Shown here in pieces: positions 40,001-52,260 of a DNA stretch of 64,000 nt (position 1 is its first letter; each line of letters starts with the position of its first letter). The notes under the pieces are model-generated. The model had not been told where the DNA came from, did no database searches, and worked only from the letters and a program-made list of their open reading frames with translations. Origin of the DNA: Sitta carolinensis (Eukaryota > Chordata > Aves > Passeriformes > Sittidae); the NCBI GenBank assembly GCA_032173965.1, contig JAVUNC010000019.1:16484234-16548233 (forward strand), given 5' to 3'. The position numbers and the translations under genes are program-made.

Positions 40001-43000
40001 TCACCAGTGACCTGCACAGGATGGGTGCAGTGGGGCCTGCCCTTCCTGATGAACAGCAAAGCAGAGAGAAAAGGGGCTGTCTACCAAAAAAAAAAAAAAA
40101 AAAAAAAAAAAGAAAAACAAAAAGGAAAAGAAGGAAAACACATCTTTCCAACTACCAGCTTGTGTCCTGTCCTTGAATCTATAGAGCCCTGGGAACCCAT
40201 TCTACTCCAGCAATGTGGACCAGGGTACTTTCAAATTGTGTGTGGCTGCAGAAGACAGAGAGGGGGGATGAGAGGTAAGAGACACTTTCTCTGTGTAAAG
40301 AAATGCAGCTCATGAAGAAATGTTGCCTTTCACTTGCTGGCCTAGATGAAATAAATGATCTCCGGCACAAGGAAAGAGCTGTTTTCTACCAAAGGTGAGG
40401 TAGGTGCCACACTTGCAGCTTCTTCAGCTGGAGAGGCACATGGAAGAGCTGGCAACACAAAAGGGAAACAGAGACGTCTGCAGGATACACAGGAGGGAAC
40501 ACAGCTACCCCCAAAACCCCAGCTCCTCTTGGCTGTTGGACAAAAAATCCTTCTCCCTTCTGCAAGGTCCTTCCTCTTGTATGGAGAATTCTGTGAAACA
40601 AAACCCTGAGGAGTTCAAGAATTACATGCCCATCACTTCATGAAGACACATCCAAGGAAAGACGAGACGAGTCGTTCAGCTGAAGAATTACTTCATTGCA
40701 ATATTTACCAAATCCCTATCAATTCTGTTTTTAAAATTGGTTATTGCAGCAACATAATCACTGCCACATAAGTGAAACCAGGAGTTTAAAACTATTTAGC
40801 GGATGTTTTTTCTATTGAAAAAAAAAGCTCTGAGGTAGATTCGTACTCTCATACATAAAATCCTAAACAAATGCATTCCAATGTAAACAGCTAATAGTAG
40901 ATACATTCAGAATTGTTCTGTTCTGCAAGTGTGAAAGCTAAATTATCTAAATATTTTAAGTTTAGTTATGAAGGATGACCCGATGGTGTGCTTTAAGAGC
41001 ATTATGGGTGAGCAGTGAAACAAACATGTTTTGCCACAGACTTCAGCAGAGGGAGGCTCAGGGAAAACTAGAGAGAGAAGGAAAGTAAGAGATAAGATAG
41101 GGTGATGAAAGGCAAAAGTTGGTATCAGTCAGCTCTGCTGCTGAGTATGCCCCTTATTTGTTACTTTACAAATACAATGGAGATGCAAAAACAGGCTGGA
41201 AAATTCCTCTGAGAAGAAAAATCTATATACCCTTATACACCCCTCTCCAGTATCTTCTTTAGCAATCTTGCCTTTAGTTTCAGTGTAATATGAACAGACC
41301 TATCTACTTACAAAAGCTCCCCTCTTCCCACCAGCCTTGTTTGTTATTTTATGTGTTTCTGCATCATTTGCAGAATTTGCTTTGATCTACATTCCTCCTG
41401 GATGTGCGGTTTCCTTTTCGGCTACCAAAAGGAAAACTGTTTGGTTTGAGAATTTTGAAGCTTATTTTGAAGCTCTGATGGCCCAAAATACCTATTTTTA
41501 ATCCAAATGAACACAAAGTGCTTTCAGCTCTTCAGCACTGGTTGCCTTCCTTTCAGGAAAAATCTCTGAACAATAAGTGACCATTTCATACTCTAATAAA
41601 ACGTCCAAACTGTAATCCCATAATATGGGAGCTGGCATAAATGAGAGCAACCTGTTTGCTACAGCTGGGTTTGAATATTGACACTCATACAAAATTTGAT
41701 CCTTGAATTGCTTTCATTTTAGCATCACCCTGAAATGTTCAATATTTTGTGTCACATCTGATACCCACTAACATATACCATGCTGCTCTAAAACATCATC
41801 AGGGCAGGTAATTAGGAATTCTCTCAATATTTCTTTATTACAGATTCAATCTGTCTTCCACTTCTGGCAGAATTCCTGCAGCCTCCAAGGGTTGACTGGA
41901 CTTTGGTGCAGTTGCAAAATGACTGTAAACCCTTCTGCATGGAATATGTGATGTTGAATGTTAAGTCTGTGCCATTTTAATCCTTCCTCCCTCTCTAACA
42001 AGCATCACAATGCGATTGCACTAGGAATAGTCCATAGACAAAACACAGTTCATAAATAACAGGTAAACAATCTTCAAATGAGAAGAGAAGCCAGGACACA
42101 TCCTTGGATTGACTGTTTGACTGGGAAACAGGATATATTCTTCAAGGACCTTGCAGGGATCGTCCCAGAGGACAATTGGAGATTAGATCTTCTCTTCTTT
42201 GGGGTTAGGCCACAGGAGTTAACTTGGGAAACAATTCGCATAAACAAAGTGCTAGCAAGAGGAAGGGCACTGTCAGATTCTGCTTCTGTGTCTTTACTAG
42301 ACACAGGTCTTCATATGAAGCTTCACATTAAGAACTTGGTTTCAAATGGTAATAGAGCATTAATTGACTTCACCAGTACTAGAAAAGAGCAACCCCCTGA
42401 GATTCTGGAGATTAATTAACTATTTTTGGAAGATTCTTAATAAGATAGCCTAAAATTAGAGCATCCTGATCCACTGAGCAAAAGTTAAGTAAGTAAAATG
42501 TGCTTAGTATCACTCAGTGGATATTGAGCTCCTTCCAGAAGAGCGAGTGCAGAACCTTCAAGATTCATGCTCTTCTCATCTGCAGCCTGGTCTGTTATAT
42601 GCAGTCAAAGGCAGACTTGCTCTTTATGAATAATTATTGTTATAAGAAAAAATTGGTGAGGGAAATTTGTATTCGAGTGCCTGTGTGCATATAAGCAGTG
42701 TGGGAAAGCATACCTACTTTGCAAGAAGAAAAAGATTCCTCAGAAAAACACAGCCATGTCCATTTTAACAGAGTAAATATTAAGAAAACTGTAACCAGGG
42801 ATAAGTAACTGAAATATCTGAGAATAACTTTCCTTTTTCATTCAAATATATATATATGGAGAAAAAAGCATATATATGGAGCAATATGTATGTCCACCAT
42901 GGTATATGAATTATGAATTCTAAATACAAAGTCTATAAAAATTATGAGGAAGCTTTACTGGAAGAGGAGACATATATGGGATTTGTAAACTGCTCTGTGT

Positions 43001-43940
43001 TCAATCTAAAACTGAGCAAATGGAAGCTGTTTCCTGCTAGGTGTATGCAGTTCTAATGTGGTTTTCTGTACACACTCTCTTGAAATACATTTCTCTGTAT
43101 CTCTAAGATATGAGACTCTAACACTAAAGAAACATTGGAACACAGTGATGGTGTTTCATGCAGTTCTTTCTGCCAAGTTAAATTCCCCATCTAGGAAAGT
43201 GAGAAAATTAAAATATCACAGAAGAAAATTATTACTTGCACCCAAAAAGCAATGCCAACGGACAGTCCAGGAAAACACAAGGTTTCTTTTTGCTTTTCAT
43301 AAAAGGTATCTAGAAACATATATAAATTGCAAATCTCAGAAAAACAAGCTAAAGGCAGGAAACACCCTGTATCCCAGCTAACATTGCATTACAAAAGCAG
43401 CACATCAGGGTTACCCTAAAGCAGAGCCCCTGGAGCAGAGCCTGCCTCAGCTGTGCTGCCTGCCATCTTCTGCATTGTCAGGACCACAGCTTGCATCATT
43501 AAGACTTGAAACTGATCCACTTCAGTGATTAGGCTGATCGAAGGACACGGACACAAGAGCAGGATTTAATGGGTAGGCAGGCAGGAAAAGTCTTTTAACA
43601 CTTTAGAAAACATTGACTTGGTGGAAGGAATTGGCTAGCTCAAGGGATTAGTAATGAGATACTGAGCCCCTTAGCTCTAGGTCACCACACTGAATCTGGT
43701 CCAGGTCAGTAGAAATCAAAAGCTGTTGCTGTTCAGTGGCCTTCAGGAGTCAGTTGGTGGTCCCACCCCAGCCACCTCTGGCAAAATATCTGCACCAACA
43801 CTAATGGTAACTGTTGGCAGCACTTAAGAGGAAAGGTTTAGGGCTGGCACAGTACAGGAAAAGTCTGAGCAGAGAAAGATGTCCCTGCAAACACACTAGG
43901 CTGTGACTCAAGGAAAATGAGAAAACAAGCCCCTTCATCT
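34011..43940. other. Intergenic DNA
   Basis: No gene recognised. The text 'gtggaactctctgccagg' at about 37,579 may be a very old CR1-related piece but is too diverged to call. A 26-nt A run is listed separately. Two copies of TATATATGGAG start 20 bp apart at 42,851 and 42,871, and ACATATATGG at 42,970-42,979 differs from a CArG box at one position. Confidence 0.65.
40086..40111. repeat. 26-nt poly-A run
   Basis: Twenty-six consecutive A residues followed by an A/G-rich stretch to about 40,140. No AATAAA lies within 30 nt upstream, so it is not supported as a retroposed poly(A) tail. Confidence 0.9.
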
Positions 43941-43944
43941 TCTA

Positions 43945-44100
43945 CAGATTTCCAGTGTGACTTGGGGCATGAAATTGAGGATCCTGTTCAAAAAAAACTC
44001 TATTTCCTCACTGTGATGGTCTTCACAAGGTATTTAAGGCCTAAACGTCTCTGAAGCTCAGACCCCCACCTTTAAAATGGGAATAATTATCTTAAAGTGT
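43945..44100 (+). repeat. MIR-like ancient SINE fragment, interrupted
   Basis: The text 'tccagtgtgacttggggca' matches the MIR core around 'tgtgtgaccttgggca'. From 44045, 'cgtctctgaagctcagac' and 'ctttaaaatgggaataatta' match the next MIR part ('cctctctgtgcctcag', 'ctgtaaaatggggataata'). About 65 bp between the two halves does not fit the consensus and may be an insertion. Recalled consensus, not aligned. Confidence 0.55.
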
Positions 44101-44395
44101 TTCTGCAGACAGAACCTCAGTAAAGGGGAGATACAAAAGCTAAACAAGAAATCACAACAGGGGAGTAAACTCTTTCCAAGTAAAATCAGCTTCCCTACCT
44201 CCAAAGCAAGGCGTTTTCTGCATATGCTCCCATTCACAAAGCTCTGTGATTCAGGTGCTTTAAAAAAAAGAAAAAAAACTAAATTACTCTTACAGCAGAG
44301 TACCCCCAGAAAACCCCAGATTTCCACTGCTGTCCAGCAGAGCCACATGAAAGAATCCAGCTGCTCCCAGCTTTTATCCCACCTAGGATAAAATT

Positions 44396-44470
44396 CTAAT
44401 GTGTTGTGCAGGAGGTCAAATAGATTATCATAATAGCCCCTCTGGCCTTAAAAACTATGAAATTGGAGAG
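44396..44470 (+). mobile_element. Ancient CR1-type LINE tail
   Basis: The text 'caggaggtcaaatagatta', 'tcataatagcccctctgg' and 'ccttaaaaactatgaaatt' closely follows the 3' end of an old CR1 group common in turtles and crocodilians (gatgatcataatggtccc, ttctggccttaaaa, tctatgaa), as I recall it. A remnant older than the typical avian CR1 copies elsewhere in the window. Confidence 0.6.
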
Positions 44471-44499
44471 TGAATCACAAGACATCAGTCACCATTGAG

Positions 44500-44850
44500 G
44501 GCAGTATGGTAGGCGGCAGAGCTCAATGATAGGGTGTGATATGGCAGAGTAAATCCAATGTTCTTAGGCCTTGTGAAGCTGGGAAACTGACATTTTGCCT
44601 TCTTTGTTGCCCCTTTGGGACACGGAGAGAGATGCAGGTTATTATAATAATAAGCCCGGCCCGCTGTCAATGCAGCCTAAGAATATTGCCTCTTACAGGA
44701 GTGAGTGCGTGAAGGATTGAGAAACACTAGTTATTTTCAAACTGGATTAAGTCTTTCAAAAGCTAATAGGTTTCCAATGAGCTGTGGTGTTGCTGCTGCA
44801 GCTGCTCTAATTTGAGAATAAAAGAATGCAGGCTTTGTGCCTAGGGACCT
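44500..44850. promoter_or_regulatory. Possible conserved regulatory element (unverified)
   Basis: Non-repetitive stretch just right of the ancient CR1 tail. It holds AGATGCAGG, a TTATTATAATAATAAG core, a GGCCCGCTGTCAATGC block (TGTCA TALE-type half-site), CTGCAGCTGC (E-box CAGCTG) and CTAATTTGAG. The mixed AT/GC texture and motif density resemble an enhancer. Inference only. Confidence 0.3.
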
Positions 44851-47800
44851 GTTATTGATCCAAGCAAGAAGGATGGGAAGGAAGGGGGTAGAGGAGGGTT
44901 ATCCTCCTTTCAGCTGGGGCAGGGGCATTCTTTTCAAAGTCACATTATCTGCTAGTAACAACAAAACCTAACCCCATGACATGCTGCTCTATACAGGATT
45001 GCACTTGTTGAGAACTAAAAGCATCAGAGAAAAAAAACCTTCACTAGCAAACTTCATTGAGGGCCCACGAGACTCAACAGATGGGTCTCGAGACTCCCTC
45101 ATTAGGAAACGTGCCTGTCCCTTTGCATCTGCTGCCCCGCTCCGTGCCACGCACTCATTAACACTGCAGGCTCAGATTCCTTAGCACGTGCTTCCAATAA
45201 ATATTGGAGAGAAAGGAGGGGACGGAAGCCATTGCTCAGAGCAGCAAGATGAGGGGTCACCCAGCAGGCTGGGAAATCCTTAGACACACACACACACTGC
45301 CCTGCAGCCCCGGAGCAGGAGGACAATAAAAGGCAGCCGACCACAAATGTGCAGTTAAAGGGACAGGTGTGGAATTGCTTCTATTCAAGTTGTGGCAGAT
45401 CCTCATTCGTTCCTCTCTGCCACAGTAAATAAAAATCATCATTATAAATAGGAAAAAACCCAGCAATTCAAGGCAACACACAGATTGTGGATCTGCGAGG
45501 GTCTGTGGCCCCTTTCAGACAGAAAGCTGGAGCACACTGGGTAATGCCATTACCTTCAAAGAAATTAATTGGTTTTAAGGGTCCAATTCGACAGCCAGGC
45601 TCTTTTTCTTTCAGGTCTTCACCAAGCTTTCCTGCTGCCACAGTGCCACAAATCAGGGATGTCCTTCACCACACCTGGGGTGGTCCATGAATCAGGGCCG
45701 AGCTCAGGAGCAATTGAAGAGAAAATCATCTCCCATGTGTTTGAAAATGTTGTGAGACAAAACAGCTGTCAGGGAGGCAGAAATGGAAAACCTTCCAGGT
45801 ACTGTGGAAAGAGCAAAGACAAACCTTTAACCAGAGAGGCAGGGTGACAGGGAGCTGTATCTTGCTCAGACTCCCAAGAATAAGTCCCTTTATTTGCCAC
45901 CTCTCCCTGATGCCCCTAGACTATTCTTATTCCAGTCCTCATTTGCTCTATTTTCTACTACCCTGCTGGAAGCTGCAGGCATTTTGACCACAACTAACTC
46001 CAGAGTGGGACTGGAAGGGTCTCAAGTGATGAACTACGGGAGTTGATATAAATCTTGTCCAAAACGCAGTTTTCAACACCAAAACTCCCAAATCAGTGCA
46101 GACTCAGATTCTTCCAAATGCTGCTGGCTCTAATACCCAGTCCTGTCAGATCTCTTGCTGCATGATCAGTAGACAGAAAAGCCATCTGCAAGTAGTAGCA
46201 CTGTTGTGACATTCAGAATGGTCAAGAGGCTTTTTTCATTCTTGTGTAAAGGAAGAACATATAGAAAGACATTTTTTCTCTCCTTTAGGGCCTTGTCTTT
46301 ATCTGTACTACCAAGGACACCAGCCACAACTGTGGCCTGAGATTTATCTAAAAACATTTAGCTGATGCAAAAAGTCCTTTCCACCAGGGAGTCAGCAGTG
46401 CCAAGGGACCAGGTAAAAAACATGCCACTGTGCACATCCTTAACTCCCTGAAGAAAGGGTTTACCCCGTAGATCAGCAGCATCACTCCCATGCACTGAAC
46501 TTAGTGCCCTAAATCACTGGCCACTCCAGCAAGTTACTTAAACACATCCCTAACCTAAAGTTTTTTGGTTCTTGATTTAGGCATGTCTCTATTTTGGGCT
46601 GAATTTGGATTTTTGAAATCTTAATGTCTTTAAAAGTTTCTTCAGGCCAAATGAAGCAACTCCCTTTACACCCCCCATGCAGGAATAAGTAAAGTCAAGG
46701 CCCAGAATATTAGATCAGCCAGGGAATGATGGAAGGCAAAGGCAAGAAGTCATTTACTGTACACTCAAATTTAAATCCGCTAATCGCAGCTCTCTTCTTT
46801 TTAGACATTTCCTTAGCTAAATGACACCCCTGTGTACTCAAGTCTTGCACCCTCAGGATAATTTGTGATTGAGAATGTATTGAACACACACTTTCTTATA
46901 CAATGAGAAGCTCAGGCATTTTGATGCTGTTATAACAAGAAAATGAAACTTGGTCTGAGCACTTCCTCAACAAAATTGGCTCAAAGAAGCACTTTTGCAG
47001 AAAGCTGTGGGGAAAAACACTACTAGAAATTTGGAGCTCTCTTACAAGCACCCATTGTTCATTGGAGATGGGGCTCAGCCCTGGTTTCAGTGCAGCCTCT
47101 TCGACAAGAATAGCTGAGGTTGCTGCTTATCAAATGAAAGTGTCATCTTGTCTGTGACAGAAGTGCCAGCACTGCTCAATGTCACAGTCTTTGCACCTAC
47201 TGGAGGCTACTCCACCTTGATAAGCTGTACCCCTACCCAGATCTAAAACTGTAGTCTCAGCTCTTCCCTGCTTTTAGAAAGTGGGAATTTGAGTTCAAAT
47301 CACTGCTGCACAGGAATCCCACCCCTGGGGAGGATAAGTGAAGGAGAAAGCAGTTGGATTCCCAGGTTAATGTGGAGGCATCTGATCCTTGAAGGGTTAA
47401 CAGAAAAACAACCAGAGATGAGGTTTTATGTGCATATAAATAAAGGAAACTGAAGGAGAAACAGCACTATTCCCTGGAACGGAGTTAGGCCTCAATTTTA
47501 AGCTGTGACAGAAAGCAATAATGTTATGGATTCACTTAATTACAGCTGGATAAAACACAAAGGCTCTACAATAGACATCTTTTGTTACTACAGCTTTAAC
47601 TCTTTCAGGGACTTTATTGGTTCTCGCTGCAGTAATTTCTGAATACCCCAGAATCTTTCTTTGGTTTTGTTTTTATTGTTCTCAGAGTATCCTCTGAAAT
47701 AGATTTACTGTCTCACTTTCATTCTGGGGAATGAAACATTTCTAACATACAGAAAAACTAAGGTGAGAATTTCAAATGCACACTTGCAATAAACTCAGTG

Positions 47801-50561
47801 CAGCTTTGAAATTTTAGTTCTCTTAAGCAACACACTCCAAGGAAAGGGAAAAGTAAGGGCTTGTGGCAGCAAACTGGATTTGGGGCTCTGGTTACTAGAG
47901 CATCTTCTTCTCCAAAATCTTTTGTCACATATAGAAAGCTTACCTGAAGACAGGCCTTTAAGAAATTGCCTGACTGGGGAAAACTGAAGCTTTCATGGAA
48001 GTAGGAATTCACTCTTCAGCGCTGGGTAAACTGTGCTTTCTCCTAACCCCTGCCACTTGCTCAACTTTCTCATCAATGGTAGTTTTCTCCCCAGCTCCAT
48101 TTGTGAAATAGCCTAACACTGGGTGTGGCTTCCCCACAAAATGCTTCCTAATTAGTTTCTAAACATTAAATGATTATGGAAGCGCAATTCCCATTCCACT
48201 CAGGTGATGAAAAGCTTTACAGGAGTTCAGTCTCACTTTGTAATTAGAGAAATTAGCTTTCTAAGTTTAGATCACTCAACTGTGCAAATGGGTTCATCTG
48301 CTGGAATGTGTTGCTCCGAAATGTGTGTCAGCCAAGCAGCACGGCACAGTCCCTATCTCTGCTCCGCGACACTCGCCCAAGTGGGCAGGTCACTTCCAGA
48401 ACAGCAAGAGGAAAATGAAGTGTTGTGGGTGTATTATAGGAAAGGCCTTATCTAAAAGCTCACTCATCCGTGATTGACTGAGGCGATATGTCCTTCTCCT
48501 TGCAACAGGGAAGCTTAACCCCTAGATAAAGGATTATCCGAGTGGATGAAATTTCACTCTTCCACTCAGTTTGTCCAGGTTTATATCTAAAGCTTCAGCA
48601 AATTTATTTTATTGGCTAATTTCAAGGAGCAAAACTACTTTAAAAAAAAATCTGGAGGAACAAAGGGCTCCTTTAGCCTCTTCGTTTGCTGTGAAAAGAG
48701 GTCATCGAGCTTTATGAACTCTTTATGACCACAGATTCCATACACCAACAGATTCTTTTCTGGTAGTCCTTTAACTGGTTTACTGAAGGCTGATTGCAGG
48801 ATCAGTCCCCTATGATTATGCAACTGTCTTGATCTGCATTACAGTAGTAAACAAAAGTTTAGTCACTGACTTAAAAATGAGATGCATCAGGCCCCTGAAC
48901 GAAGAACTTTTCCAGGGGCGCCATTCCAAGCTTACCTTCAGGTATCACAAATCTAAGGAAATCCTGTGGGATTGTTCACAGCCATGGCTCAGTGAGTCAC
49001 TGAGCTTTAAAAGGAAATTACAACTTTCCTCACACAAAGAACTGACTTCACGACACCTGACCCTCGTAAGCCAGACACTCCCTCTAAAGGCTGTGATCCT
49101 CGTCCCACCAAAGTCCTGGGCAATCTCCCAGTGGCCTCAATGAACAGCTCCACGTTAGGGAACCGATTCAGGCCCAAAGCAAAGCACTGCTTGTAATGCT
49201 GGACTTTGGCACACTCGGTGTCTGTAACGGCTTCTAATGTGGATGTGATCTAATTATGTCAGAATAGGAAGATTAGCAGGAAGTAACTTTACGCAATGTA
49301 AAAAGCCCAGTGCCAGACTCTGAAAAGTTCTTCACCAGCCACAGAGGAAGACAGTCGGCTCCACACCTCATGAGACGTGCAGGCAGAGCCTTGCAGCAGG
49401 GATTTTACGTGCACCAGTCTCAGGCTGCTCAAAGCAACTGCAGTGCAGGCCCCTGGGCACACGCAGCAGTTTGCACGTTGCTGTATCCGTAGTGAAAGGA
49501 GCGTCTTGAAAAGATGCTCAGGCTGCAGGCCACATGCTCAGCTGGTTTTCAGTGCTGCTGTGCAGGGGCTCAAGATATGGCCTTGACAGCCGAGGGAAAA
49601 AAAGCAAGAGATGGGGCTTCAAGGGAAAAATTCTAGACTAAATAAGTTTAGGGGGGTTTTACTGCTGACTTCTATGAGGTCAAAATTTCTTTCAGGGCTG
49701 CAAAGGAGAGGGTTTACAATGTGCTTCTGCACATGATTCATGCTCTGCCTTGCTTTACCTATCACTAATACTCTCCATCTCAAGACACTGGGAGACTTAA
49801 TTCATTAATGCTTGCAAAGCATTTTAAGTTGTTGGACAAGTAATTCTGTTTGAGGGCAGCTACACTGCTGAGTCAGAAGCACTGTGGGAAAGAGAACTCT
49901 GGATTTCCTAAGCACAGGTGGAGTAACCTTTTACAGAAAGGCCAACTACAGACCTGCCCTAAAGGTATGGAGCATACCAGCAGCAGCAGGGTATTTAAAG
50001 GCCCAGAGGAGCAGATGTGCAGCACTTGGGAATGAGTAACATTTAACCAGGCTGTGGAAGCTAACCAACACCCACTGGAAAAAAAGAGGAGAAGCACTGG
50101 TATCACCGAACTGCAGCCATGACACAGATTAAACACCATGATGGTTTACCAGCCTTTGAAAATGTAATGAATCCAGGGAGGTACAACCAATGCTGCTGGA
50201 ACCTGGGGCTGAGCGAGGCTGGAAGGAGCATTCGGCCACCGCACACCTCACGGGCGTGCCAAAATCGCCGGGGTGTAATCGAAGTTGTGAACTCACAAAT
50301 GGGAACAGGATCTGCAGGAGTTTGGTGGAAGTCTGAGCAGAGTTCTAAGGTGAGGGGCACAAACACCACCAGCTTTTCAGCCTGGGGCACTCCAGAACAG
50401 GACAGATCTCACCACAGCCAAGAACAGGCACACACTTTGCTTTTGCCATAGGAAATGAAAACAAAGGATATAAAATTAGGTCAGAAATCTTGTTTTCCTC
50501 TGTACCACTGACTCTGGTGTATAAAATAGACATTCACACATCTACTGTGTTAGATCGGGGT
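44851..50561. other. Intergenic DNA proximal to the JAG1 promoter
   Basis: No gene recognised. An AC dinucleotide run lies at 45284-45297. Stretches at about 45.06-45.25 kb and 48.2-48.5 kb have mixed composition that could be regulatory. G+C rises toward the right as the CpG island is approached. Confidence 0.65.
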
Positions 50562-50872
50562 GGAATAGATCAGGACATAAGAATAGCGGTTCTGGGTCAG
50601 ACCGAACGTCATGTAGGCCAAGTTCCTGTCGCCAGCGCCTCAGGAAGAAAGGGACAGTGATGCAGCGAGTTCCCAGCACAGTCACCCAGCTTCTAGCCCA
50701 GGGACTTCCCAAACCAGAGACGAAGTTAGGGGTGGGGTTTTTTGGGGTTTTCTTTTTTTGTTCAATGCCCTTTGATGTGTGGCTCTTCCTCTGGGAACCA
50801 GTCTGAACTCTTTTTGCTAGTGTACAAACTTTTGGGCTTCTCAGCAACCTGTGGCAGGGAGTCCCTTAAGCA
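50562..50872 (-). mobile_element. Ancient LINE (CR1-like) fragment next to the CpG island
   Basis: The text 'aggacataagaatagcggtt', 'ctgggtcagaccgaacgtc' and 'gtaggccaagttcctgtc' matches a dispersed reptile/bird repeat I recall as 'ataagaatggccatactggg', 'tcagaccaaaggtccatcta', 'gcccagtatcctgtct'. Further right, 'cccagcttctagcccaggga' and 'caacctgtggcagggagtcc' fit later parts of the same element in order (cttctggcaaacagaggcta; catcctctggcaaggagttcc). Orientation and family name are inferred. Confidence 0.6.
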
Positions 50873-51765
50873 GTCACCTGGCTGTGTGGCTCTGGACCTT
50901 GCTCCCGAAAGGATGTGTGGCAGAGCAACCCCAGCACTCGAAAGCTGGGATGAGCCTCCGCAGCGCGGGGACAGGGCCCCTGATGGTCTCGGCGCTCTGC
51001 CAGCACTGTGATACCGGGACTAATCAGCTGAGGGACCTTTCCTCCCACTTGAAGCGCGGGAGGCCCTGGGCGGCGCGACCTCGCGCTGAGGCGTGCACAC
51101 GGAGTCGCACGGTGGCGACTGCCACCCCGGCTTCCCTCAGGACAGCCGCGGCTACCTGAGCGTCCCGGGCCGCCCGCGGCTCCCGTCCCCTCAGGGCGCG
51201 CCGACCGCGCCCGGCAGCGCCCCCAGCCCGTCCCGCCCCAGGTACCGAGGGGCGGCGAGGCTGGGCGGCCGCCGGACAGTGGCAGGGAAAAGGTTTCACA
51301 CCGCAAAAAGTGTCCCCCAAAAATGGCTCCGTTCTTCCTTCCACCAGCGCCGAGGAGGCAAGGAGCAACAGGCTGCGGCTCCCTGGCGGGCAGGACCCGC
51401 CCGTCCCCTCAGCGAGCGGCGAGGCGGGAAAAGCCCTCAGCCGGGAGCGCCGCTGAGGGAGCGCCGGGGTCGCCTCAGCGCGGCTCCTCCTGCTCCAGGT
51501 AGCGCTGGAAGCACCTGCAGAGCGGCGCTTCCCGAGGGACGGGAAACTGTCCGGGGCGCGCCACCTCCCTCAGGCGGAGGAGCCGCCGACCCGCAGCTCA
51601 CTCCGTGCCCGCCGTTACCTGCCCTGCCTTGCCATTCCCCTCCTCTGCTCCCTCCTCCTGCTGCCCCCTCATGCATATGGATGGACGCATGCGCCTGCCG
51701 CCCTGGGCTAGATGAAGCGGAGCGGCGGCGGCGCTCCCAGACGGGCGGGCGGCTGCGGGGTGGTG

Positions 51766-51845
51766 CGTGTGCTGCATGTGCGTGTGTGTGCGTGCGTGTG
51801 TGTATGAGTGAGTGAGTGAGTGAGTGTGTGTGCGTGTGTGTGTCT
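51766..51845. repeat. GT / GAGT microsatellite in the promoter
   Basis: An imperfect run of GTGC and GTGT units, five GAGT units around 51806-51825, then GTGTGTGCGTGTGTGTG. Alternating purine-pyrimidine DNA of this type can adopt Z-form and is length-polymorphic. It sits immediately upstream of the first TATA-like element. Confidence 0.88.
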
Positions 51846-51867
51846 CGGGGGGGCCAGGGGCTCCGCC

Positions 51868-52092
51868 GCAAGAAATAAAAGGACTGGGATAATAATCGCC
51901 ATAATAAAACAAGGAAAAAAAAAAAAAAAGGAGGAGAGAGAGAAAAGAAAAGGGAAAGAAAAGAGGGGAGGCGAGAGAATAAGGCGGATAAAAGGAGGCC
52001 GGGCTGCTTTGCATTGAAGAGCGGGGCGCTATTGAAAGCGCTTGAAAAGCTGCGTTGTCAGGCGCGGGTGCGCCGCGGTATATTAGAGCGGG
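51868..52092 (+). promoter_or_regulatory. JAG1: JAG1 core promoter / leader region with TATA-like elements
   Basis: Four TATA-like elements occur: AATAAAAGG (51874-51882), ATAAAAC (51904-51910), GATAAAAGG (51987-51995) and TATATTA (52079-52085). The blocks ATAAAAGGAGGCCGGGCT, CTTGAAAAG and TATATTAGAGC appear in the same order in the human JAG1 5' leader as I remember it, implying conservation. The start site is uncertain: if TATATTA acts as the TATA box it would fall near 52,110; if GATAAAAGG does, near 52,018. An A-rich/purine tract lies at 51911-51968. Confidence 0.65.
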
Positions 52093-52204
52093 GCGGCGGC
52101 AGCGGCGGCGGCAGCAGCAGCAGCAGCAGCGCCTCCTCCTCCTCCTCCTCCTCCTACCACCACCTCCTCCTCCTCCTCCTTCTTCTCCTCCTCCTCCTCC
52201 CTCC
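52088..52204. repeat. Trinucleotide repeat cluster in the JAG1 leader
   Basis: GGC/AGC units (52091-52112), six AGC (52113-52130), eight CCT (52132-52155), ACC units, then further CCT/CTT units to about 52,204. Read in the JAG1 frame these give Gly, Ser and Leu runs. The human leader also has GGC/AGC units here as I recall, so repeat content is partly conserved. Confidence 0.88.
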
Positions 52205-52260
52205 TGGCCCTCCCCGTCCCGTCCCGACCCGGAGCGAGCGGCGGCGGCGGCGGCCCTGCA

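Noticed and set aside
42851..42979. TATATATGG copies as an SRF CArG-box cluster
   Set aside because: Two of the three lack both leading C residues of CCWWWWWWGG; only ACATATATGG at 42970 comes within one mismatch, which is expected by chance in AT-rich DNA.
47285..47310. 'gagttcaaatcactgc' as a tRNA T-loop
   Set aside because: No cloverleaf with a matching acceptor stem or A-box could be found upstream.
51093..51815. 240-codon ORF (+ strand) upstream of JAG1
   Set aside because: It lies wholly within the CpG island, where stop codons are rare. The product is a Pro/Arg/Ala-rich low-complexity string with no domain, and it ends in the GT repeat.
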